Assembly: GCA_045650425.1 (NCBI GenBank)
Contig: JAZRRD010000031.1
Coordinates: 1-30,623 of the forward strand
Direction: 5' to 3'
DNA length: 30,623 bases
Origin: RGIG1752 sp045650425
GTDB lineage: Bacteria; Bacillota_I; Bacilli_A; RF39; UBA660
Made by a program: the position numbers and the translations under genes. This document shows, piece by piece, positions 25,200-30,623 of the stretch (positions are counted from its first letter, which is position 1; the number at the start of each line of letters is the position of its first letter). The notes below the pieces were generated by a model. The model ran no database searches, was not told the origin of the DNA, and saw nothing but the letters and a program-made list of their open reading frames with translations.

Positions 25200-26225
25200 T
25201 CATATAAATTTTAATTTGCTTACATACTTATAAATTATGTTTGATTGTTTTTTCGATTTTTTTATTTTATTTATTACTTCCAATGGACTATATAACTTAA
25301 AATATGTCCATCCTTCTAATTTCATAATAAATTCTAGAGATTTAATAATCATCATTTTATCGTCATTAACTTTAAAATATTTTTTCACTCTATTCATAGT
25401 TCTAATATCAACCTTACGGTTAAGAAAACGGTAATACCAATCTTTTCTTTTTTTAAAGCAAAATTTCTTTCCATCTAGATTTTTTATGACCTTTAATGCA
25501 TCAAAATACCCAAGACGTATATTATCATTAATTTGCTTTTGATTCAAGTTTAAAATGCTTCCTAAAGAGCGACTTGGTTTAATATATATAATATTTACTT
25601 TCTTTTTAGGTTTTACTTTAAATCCAATACTTTTTAATGAGACAACATAAATTGTATCATAGTTTTTTTCTATCCATAAATTAAAAGGACAATTATCATA
25701 AAATCCGCCATCTAAATAATAATTATTATCAATTAATTTTTCAAATTTAAACACTGGCAAAAAACAGCTGGCTAATATATAATCATCGATCTTATCTTTT
25801 GGAATTTCATTCTTATATTTATAGACGGGTGTTAAGTCATTTAACTTTACTGTTACTAAACCAAAATCAACATTACTTTTATACAATTTATCTAGTTTTA
25901 AATTATCCACAACAACTTTTCTTAGTTTTGCTGTATTTATTCCTTTATTCTTCATTACTTTTTTTATGTTACTAAAAGTTTTATTAATTGTTGATATTTT
26001 AATATCTTTAAAACCGTCTAATTCTAACAATTCTGATATATCTACGTTTCTCCAAAAAGATAGCAATTCTTTATCTTGACCAGCTGCTAACATAGCAGCA
26101 TTAAATGATCCAATAGATGTACCAGATATACCATTAAATTTTATTCCAGAGTGTTTTAATGCAAAATAAGCTCCAACTTGATAAGATCCTCTTGCCCCAC
26201 CGCCTTCTAATGTTAAACCTATCAT
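25200..26225 (-). CDS. Patatin-like phospholipase
   Basis: The oxyanion loop is LEGGGARGSYQVGAYFAL at the very N-terminus. The nucleophile elbow is GISGTSIGSFNAA (GxSxG), and the catalytic Asp is in YLDGGFYDNCP (DG dyad). These give a Ser-Asp lipid acyl hydrolase of the bacterial patatin type, cytoplasmic and without signal peptide. The C-terminal 120 residues are basic (Lys/Arg-rich, for example FCFKKRKDWYYRFLNRK), and may hold the protein to acidic membranes. Its ATG overlaps the SDR stop by 4 nt, and its TGA overlaps the ribosome binding site of yebC. The natural lipid substrate is unknown. Confidence 0.9.
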   Translation of the reverse strand: MIGLTLEGGGARGSYQVGAYFALKHSGIKFNGISGTSIGSFNAAMLAAGQDKELLSFWRNVDISELLELDGFKDIKISTINKTFSNIKKVMKNKGINTAKLRKVVVDNLKLDKLYKSNVDFGLVTVKLNDLTPVYKYKNEIPKDKIDDYILASCFLPVFKFEKLIDNNYYLDGGFYDNCPFNLWIEKNYDTIYVVSLKSIGFKVKPKKKVNIIYIKPSRSLGSILNLNQKQINDNIRLGYFDALKVIKNLDGKKFCFKKRKDWYYRFLNRKVDIRTMNRVKKYFKVNDDKMMIIKSLEFIMKLEGWTYFKLYSPLEVINKIKKSKKQSNIIYKYVSKLKFI

Positions 26226-27166
26226 TTCTCTTTAACACCAGTTTTTTCTAAAATTTTTAGTAAAGGTACACCTATAAAAATATTAAACTCTCTATTTTTA
26301 TTTTTTCTTTTTTGCCTCATAAAATATGACATTATTGAGTCATTTCTATAATGTAAAATATCTTCAAGTTTGTCTGAATCTTTATAAATAAAACCATGAA
26401 AATCTTTTAAACTAAACAAACGTGATTTTATAAATTTCCAGCTTAATCCATAATATTTTAAAATGTTAATTAATATTTCCTTGTAAGTAGTACGGCAGTT
26501 TTCTCCACCTGTTAAATTAAATTTTTTACCATTTAAAGATGATATATTATCTAAAGCTTTGACAAATGCATAAGCTGCATCTTCTGCTGTAATAACTTCA
26601 ATATATTCATTGTTAATGCCGCTATAAATAAAATCATTATTTAAATCGCTTAAGACAAGCGGCAATCTAAAAATAATATAATTTTTGATGTTTTTACTTA
26701 TCATTTTTTCGATTTTGATTTTAGCCACACTATAATAATCTAAATGATTGTTAGTAACTTTTGTTGATATTGAAACTTCTGTATTACCTACTTCATATAC
26801 ACTTGTTGAAGATGCATATAATAATTCACAATTTTTATTATAAAATTCAATTGCCCTTATAATATTTTCTGTCCCTTTATAATCAATTAATTCCATTAAA
26901 TCTTCTTTAACATTTGCTAGCGGGGGCATTACTCCTGCCAAGTGGATAATATAGTCGTGATCTTTTACAAGAGCATCAGTTAAAATTGGGTCAGTAATAT
27001 CTCCATAAATAATATTTATTCTTTTTTTATATTTTTTTAACATTTGAAATGTATTTCTATTTTTTAAATCTATCGCTGTAATCTCATATTTACCTTCACT
27101 TAATAAATATTTAATAACTAAATTTCCTATAGCACCTGCTGCTCCAGTAACTAAAACCTTTTTCAT
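26222..27166 (-). CDS. NAD-dependent epimerase/dehydratase-type extended SDR protein
   Basis: The Rossmann loop is VLVTGAAGAIGNLVIKYL (TGxxGxxG), with an acidic residue at the end of strand 2 (ITAIDLKN) that favours NAD. HLAGVMPP, YASSTSVYE and YYSVAKIK give the NAG-like, Ser and YxxxK catalytic elements of extended short-chain dehydrogenases. Family members act on nucleotide sugars or related substrates; nothing here fixes the substrate. It is the first gene of the operon with the patatin and yebC. The C-terminal 60 residues (RNDSIMSYFMRQKRKNKNRE) are basic and may be a membrane-facing extension. Confidence 0.85.
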   Translation of the reverse strand: MKKVLVTGAAGAIGNLVIKYLLSEGKYEITAIDLKNRNTFQMLKKYKKRINIIYGDITDPILTDALVKDHDYIIHLAGVMPPLANVKEDLMELIDYKGTENIIRAIEFYNKNCELLYASSTSVYEVGNTEVSISTKVTNNHLDYYSVAKIKIEKMISKNIKNYIIFRLPLVLSDLNNDFIYSGINNEYIEVITAEDAAYAFVKALDNISSLNGKKFNLTGGENCRTTYKEILINILKYYGLSWKFIKSRLFSLKDFHGFIYKDSDKLEDILHYRNDSIMSYFMRQKRKNKNREFNIFIGVPLLKILEKTGVKEK

Positions 27167-27197
27167 TTACATCACTCTACTTTTTAAATCTATTTGT

Positions 27198-27206
27198 ATT
27201 ATAGCA
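27198..27206 (-). promoter_or_regulatory. Extended -10 promoter of the SDR-patatin-yebC operon
   Basis: Minus-strand TGCTATAAT is TGn plus a perfect TATAAT, 31 nt before the ATG at 27166. The -35 region is poor. Confidence 0.55.
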
Positions 27207-27244
27207 AAGATATACTAAAAATACTAGATACTGTTTATTTAATT

Positions 27245-27268
27245 AAAAAAAGGTGTTTTTAACACCTT
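27245..27268 (-). terminator. Terminator of asnB
   Basis: AAGGTGTT (27250-27257) and AACACCTT (27261-27268) form a perfect 8-bp stem with a 3-nt loop, then T7 on the minus strand. It lies 6 nt past the stop codon. Confidence 0.9.
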
Positions 27269-27273
27269 AAATT

Positions 27274-29085
27274 TTAGAAATAGACTTCATACCATTTTAA
27301 GAAACAATATACAGTCCATACTTTACGATAATTATCTTTTTTATTATTTTTATGTTCATTTAGTAATTTAATTAAGTATTTTGTATTAAAGAATTTTTGA
27401 CTAGAATTTGACTCTATTGTTTTTTTTACTTCATTATAAACGTCATCTTCTTTTAGCCATTCTCTAATTGGCACTGGAAAACCTAGTTTTTTCTTTTTAT
27501 ATGATTCATTAGGAATGTGCTCTTTGGCTGCTTCTCTTAAAGCAACTTTAGTGTTCTCTTTAGTTACTTTATAATCAAAAGGTAAACTTGAAGCAACTTT
27601 AAATACTTCTTTATCTACGAATGGAACACGTCCTTCTAATGAATTTGCCATTGTCATACGATCAGCCTTTTGCAAAATATCTTTAATTAACCAGAAGTTA
27701 ATATCAATAGCCTGCATTTTAATTATATTACTTTCATTTTTGAATTCCTCAAAAACTGGTCGAGTAATATCATTATTTCTAATAGTTCTTTTTTTCTTTA
27801 AAACTTTGTTTGATTCTTTTTCACTAAATACTTTATTAACTCCGATATAGTTTTCTTCTAAAGTCATTCCTCGTCTAACCAAAAAATTAACTCCTCTTAC
27901 TTCTGGTAAGAAACTACATATCTTAGATATTCCTTTTCTAATTATAAATGGAATTTTATTATAGAATGAATAATCTACTTCTTCGCGATAAGTATTGTAT
28001 CCTCCAAAAAATTCGTCAGCGCCTTCACCAGATAGTACTACCTTTAAATCCTTACTAGCCAAATTAGCTACAAAATATAATGCAACAACTGCAGGATCAC
28101 TTGCTGGTTCATCCATATGATACATTATCTTTGGAATTATTTTCATGTATTCTTCTTTTTTTATTGTTTTACTTTTGTTAGTAATTTTTAATTTATTAGT
28201 TAAATCTTTAGCTAAATCTATTTCGTTATATTTATTTATGTCATAGCCAACTGTATAAGTCTTATCTGGCTTTGCTAAAGTTACTAGATATGATGAGTCT
28301 ATTCCACTTGATAAAAATGAACCAACTTCAACATCTGCTAGCATATGATGATCAACCGAATCTTGCATAACTTCAGAAATTTTATTAACAGCAGTTTCAT
28401 ATTTCATTTTTCTATCTGGAAACGTTAATTTAAAATACTTTTTCTTAGTTAAATTCCCATTCTTATATAATAAATAATGTCCTGGTTCTAAACGATAAAC
28501 TCCTTTAAAAAATGTTTCTTCTGTCGGAGTAAAACTAAATGATAGATATGGGCCTATTAAATCTTCATTTAATTCTTTTTTAAAATCTGGATGTTCTAAA
28601 AAACTTTTTATTTCAGAACCAAACATAAAAGCATTATTAAAATTAGCATAATAAAGAGGCTTTATCCCAAAATTATCTCTTGCTAAAAATACTTCTTTCT
28701 TATTTATATCATATATAGCAAAAGCAAACATACCTCTAAGTTTTTTAGTGAGCTCACTTCCCCATTCTTCGTATCCATGAAGAAGAACTTCGGTATCACA
28801 TTGAGTAGCAAATTTATGTTTTTTCTTTTTTAACTCTGTTCTTAATTCTATATAATTATAGATTTCTCCATTAAATATAACTACCATTGATTTATCTTCG
28901 TTATACATCGGTTGACTACCATTTGATAAATCTATTATAGATAGGCGTCGATGAGCTAAAGCTATTTCGTCATCAATATAAAATCCTTCACTATCTGGGC
29001 CACGATGAATTATTTTATCACTCATTTTTTTTATAATTTTCTTTTTATCTTTATTTTTATCTACAAATCCTACTATTCCACACAT
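27274..29085 (-). CDS. asnB: Asparagine synthase, glutamine-hydrolysing
   Basis: The mature N-terminus begins MCGIVGFVDKN, with Cys2 as the glutaminase nucleophile. IIHRGPDSEGFY, LAHRRLSIIDLS, FNGEIYNYIELR and the CDTEVLLHGYEEWG stretch complete the class II amidotransferase domain. The synthetase half has the PP-loop VGSFLSSGIDSSYL, the LSGEGADEFFGGY motif and DRMTMANSLEGRVPFVD. The length (603) is typical. It converts Asp, Gln and ATP to Asn; some homologues amidate wall precursors instead. It follows the LTA-synthase-family gene with a 1-nt gap, and its AGGAGA site lies in the last codons of that gene, so translation is likely coupled and a wall-related role is worth considering. Confidence 0.93.
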   Translation of the reverse strand: MCGIVGFVDKNKDKKKIIKKMSDKIIHRGPDSEGFYIDDEIALAHRRLSIIDLSNGSQPMYNEDKSMVVIFNGEIYNYIELRTELKKKKHKFATQCDTEVLLHGYEEWGSELTKKLRGMFAFAIYDINKKEVFLARDNFGIKPLYYANFNNAFMFGSEIKSFLEHPDFKKELNEDLIGPYLSFSFTPTEETFFKGVYRLEPGHYLLYKNGNLTKKKYFKLTFPDRKMKYETAVNKISEVMQDSVDHHMLADVEVGSFLSSGIDSSYLVTLAKPDKTYTVGYDINKYNEIDLAKDLTNKLKITNKSKTIKKEEYMKIIPKIMYHMDEPASDPAVVALYFVANLASKDLKVVLSGEGADEFFGGYNTYREEVDYSFYNKIPFIIRKGISKICSFLPEVRGVNFLVRRGMTLEENYIGVNKVFSEKESNKVLKKKRTIRNNDITRPVFEEFKNESNIIKMQAIDINFWLIKDILQKADRMTMANSLEGRVPFVDKEVFKVASSLPFDYKVTKENTKVALREAAKEHIPNESYKKKKLGFPVPIREWLKEDDVYNEVKKTIESNSSQKFFNTKYLIKLLNEHKNNKKDNYRKVWTVYCFLKWYEVYF

Positions 29086-29086
29086 A

Positions 29087-30547
29087 TTATTCTCCTAGTA
29101 CTTTTTTATAATAATTATGTTCAATTATATTTTTACTCATAGTAATTTTTGATGAAACTATACTATTCATTGTATTAACATAATTTTCATCAACATTCAC
29201 ATTTTCATTTGGAATAAACTCTTTAGTATTTGCAAAATATTTACCTTTATCACTAACCCATGAACGATTATTCATTATTGCTAATCCTGGTTCAGTACTT
29301 AATATATCTTTTCCAACAAATAATCTTGAGTCATATGTTAAACCAAAAATGTTATAAAGTGTTGGAATTACATCAATTTGGCTGCCTACTTTATCTATTT
29401 CAATTTTATCCATTTCACTATTCCACAATACAAAATTACTATGATTTATTTCTATTATATTATCTCTTTTGTAAGTAGATACTTCATTGATTTCAGATAA
29501 TGACAACATATATGGATAATGATCTCCTACAAAAGCAATAACAGTATCTTCTAATTTTCCAGATTCTTCTAACTTTTTGATTAATAATTCTAGCGCTTGA
29601 TCAAATTCCATCTGAGCAGCTATGTAGGCTTTAACTGATTCACTGTATGGTAAATTTTGAACTTCACTTTTATGCTTTTTGCTCATGTTATTTCCACCCC
29701 ATGAATAAGCACCATGTCCACTTACTGATGCATAAAACACCATAAAATTGTCTTCATTAATGTAATCATCTACAGTTGCTTCAATCATTTGAACATCACT
29801 TTCAGGCCATGATTTACAATTGATTTTCTTTTCTAGGCCATTATAACACCCTTTAAAATTATCAAAACCAATAGCTTTTAAATATTTATTTCGATCTTGA
29901 AACGTATAATAATGATTATGATACGCATAGGTTTTATATCCAATGTCATTAAACATGTTACCTATCCCATAAGGAAAACTGTTTTTACCATTTCTCCAAT
30001 TTTTTAAGATAGAACCATTAGCATATAATCCTGTCAACTCTTGAAATTCTCCACCTATAGTACTATTGTTTACTGGAGTATAAAAATTATTAAATACAAA
30101 TCCAGAATTTGTTAACTTATAAAGAGTTGGTGTTAATTCTTTATCTACTGCAATTGTATTATAACTTTCAGCCATAAATAAAATTAAATTCTTATCTTTA
30201 AAATATCCAGTATATTCATTTTTATAAGTTCCTGGATCATTATTAAAGTATTCATGCATATTTTTTAAAGAAGAATTTTTTTCTTTTTGAATAAGATTAT
30301 CAAAGTTTACTCTTTCATCTATATTTAAAGAGTAGACAACTTCTTCTGGAACGTTATTTTCATGATTTATAAACTCTACTTTTTCCTCAAAACCAAATAA
30401 CGCCTTTTTAACATCTAAATAAGAACCCGTTAAAACTCCAAATTTTTCAATACTTAAAGATGGTTCATTAACGTTATAATATAAATCATAAGCTGAGTAA
30501 GTATCTTTTTTATTAATTAGTAAAGCACCTTTAAAACCTAAGATCAT
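29087..30547 (-). CDS. LTA-synthase-family (sulfatase-fold) protein, N-terminal membrane region interrupted or cut off
   Basis: The sulfatase-like catalytic domain of LtaS is clear: NLILFMAESYNTIAVD (metal-binding Glu), NNSTIGGEFQELTGLYANGS (nucleophile Thr), YAYHNHYYTFQDRN, YASVSGHGAYSW, and AFVGDHYPYML (metal-binding DH). DLYYNVNEPSLSIEKFGVLT and KKALFGFEE are the linker typical of LtaS. LtaS polymerises glycerol-phosphate from phosphatidylglycerol outside the membrane. Normally five membrane helices precede this linker. Here only the last helix is in frame (LTGITILVLILMILGF), and 16 codons before the ATG at 30547 the frame has a TAA (30595-30593), after plausible coding sequence FISKKINFE. 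No ribosome binding site supports the ATG. Either a nonsense or sequencing change has split the gene, or a start was missed. The window ends 28 nt beyond. Confidence 0.82.
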   Translation of the reverse strand: MILGFKGALLINKKDTYSAYDLYYNVNEPSLSIEKFGVLTGSYLDVKKALFGFEEKVEFINHENNVPEEVVYSLNIDERVNFDNLIQKEKNSSLKNMHEYFNNDPGTYKNEYTGYFKDKNLILFMAESYNTIAVDKELTPTLYKLTNSGFVFNNFYTPVNNSTIGGEFQELTGLYANGSILKNWRNGKNSFPYGIGNMFNDIGYKTYAYHNHYYTFQDRNKYLKAIGFDNFKGCYNGLEKKINCKSWPESDVQMIEATVDDYINEDNFMVFYASVSGHGAYSWGGNNMSKKHKSEVQNLPYSESVKAYIAAQMEFDQALELLIKKLEESGKLEDTVIAFVGDHYPYMLSLSEINEVSTYKRDNIIEINHSNFVLWNSEMDKIEIDKVGSQIDVIPTLYNIFGLTYDSRLFVGKDILSTEPGLAIMNNRSWVSDKGKYFANTKEFIPNENVNVDENYVNTMNSIVSSKITMSKNIIEHNYYKKVLGE

Positions 30548-30623
30548 TAAAATTAAAACTAATATTGTTATTCCAGTTAGCTTTATAGTTGATTATTCAA
30601 AGTTAATTTTTTTAGATATAAAG

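Noticed and set aside
1..30623. Mycoplasma-type code (TGA as Trp), suggested by the very low GC and gene types
   Set aside because: TGA ends several genes exactly at ATGA overlaps and Trp is encoded by TGG at conserved positions, so the standard bacterial code applies.

Overview
The window is very AT-rich chromosomal DNA from a Gram-positive-type bacterium, most likely an uncultured small-genome member of the Bacilli (Erysipelotrichales/RF39/Mycoplasmatota neighbourhood). It has MurC, LCP and LTA-synthase homologues, so it makes a peptidoglycan wall with attached polymers. TGA is used as a stop in several tightly overlapping ATGA gene junctions (Ku/ligase, NrdD-like/NrdG, NrdD/TrxB, SDR/patatin). 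That excludes the Mycoplasma code in which TGA is Trp. The lineage is inferred from gene style, not from a marker gene.

Layout. 1-857: end of an operon (HAD-like fragment, GlmU-like hexapeptide protein). 904-2998: two accessory genes of the kind found on mobile or defence islands, RhuM-Fic and a DUF1016/PDDEXK nuclease. Each has its own sigma-A-type promoter, and the second is frameshifted at an A8 tract. 3216-6448: a surface pair, an SH3b-glucosaminidase-dockerin and a membrane-anchored protein with a possible cohesin-like domain plus a cadherin-like domain. 6628-8526: an LCP ligase with a PASTA-like tail, divergent from the pair. 8536-9432: a GDPD homologue lacking one catalytic His.

9500-15342: a four-gene anaerobic deoxyribonucleotide operon with every junction overlapping, in the order NrdD-like pseudoenzyme, NrdG, NrdD fused to a glutaredoxin-like domain, TrxB. 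It has a clear promoter at the start and a terminator at the end. This is the most interesting locus. It looks like a self-contained NADPH-TrxB-redoxin-NrdD electron path, with an additional degenerate NrdD paralogue that has an ATP-cone but no glycyl-radical domain.

15615-21788: housekeeping genes (murC, a one-pass membrane protein, dusB, pduL, prs) and a histidine-phosphatase homologue without its catalytic His. 21918-24390: a 19-codon small ORF with an excellent ribosome binding site, a secreted DNA/RNA nuclease, and a minimal two-gene NHEJ operon (Ku plus a stand-alone LigD-type ligase). 24473-27166: an operon of SDR epimerase, patatin lipase and a YebC-family factor. 27274-30623: asparagine synthase and an LTA-synthase-family protein whose N-terminal membrane region is interrupted by an in-frame stop near the window edge.

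Most genes end in perfect AT-rich hairpins, several of them shared by convergent genes. No tRNA, rRNA, CRISPR array, insertion sequence or riboswitch was recognised. No gene-free stretch exceeds 300 bases. The longest, 1843-2109, holds a promoter and a terminator.
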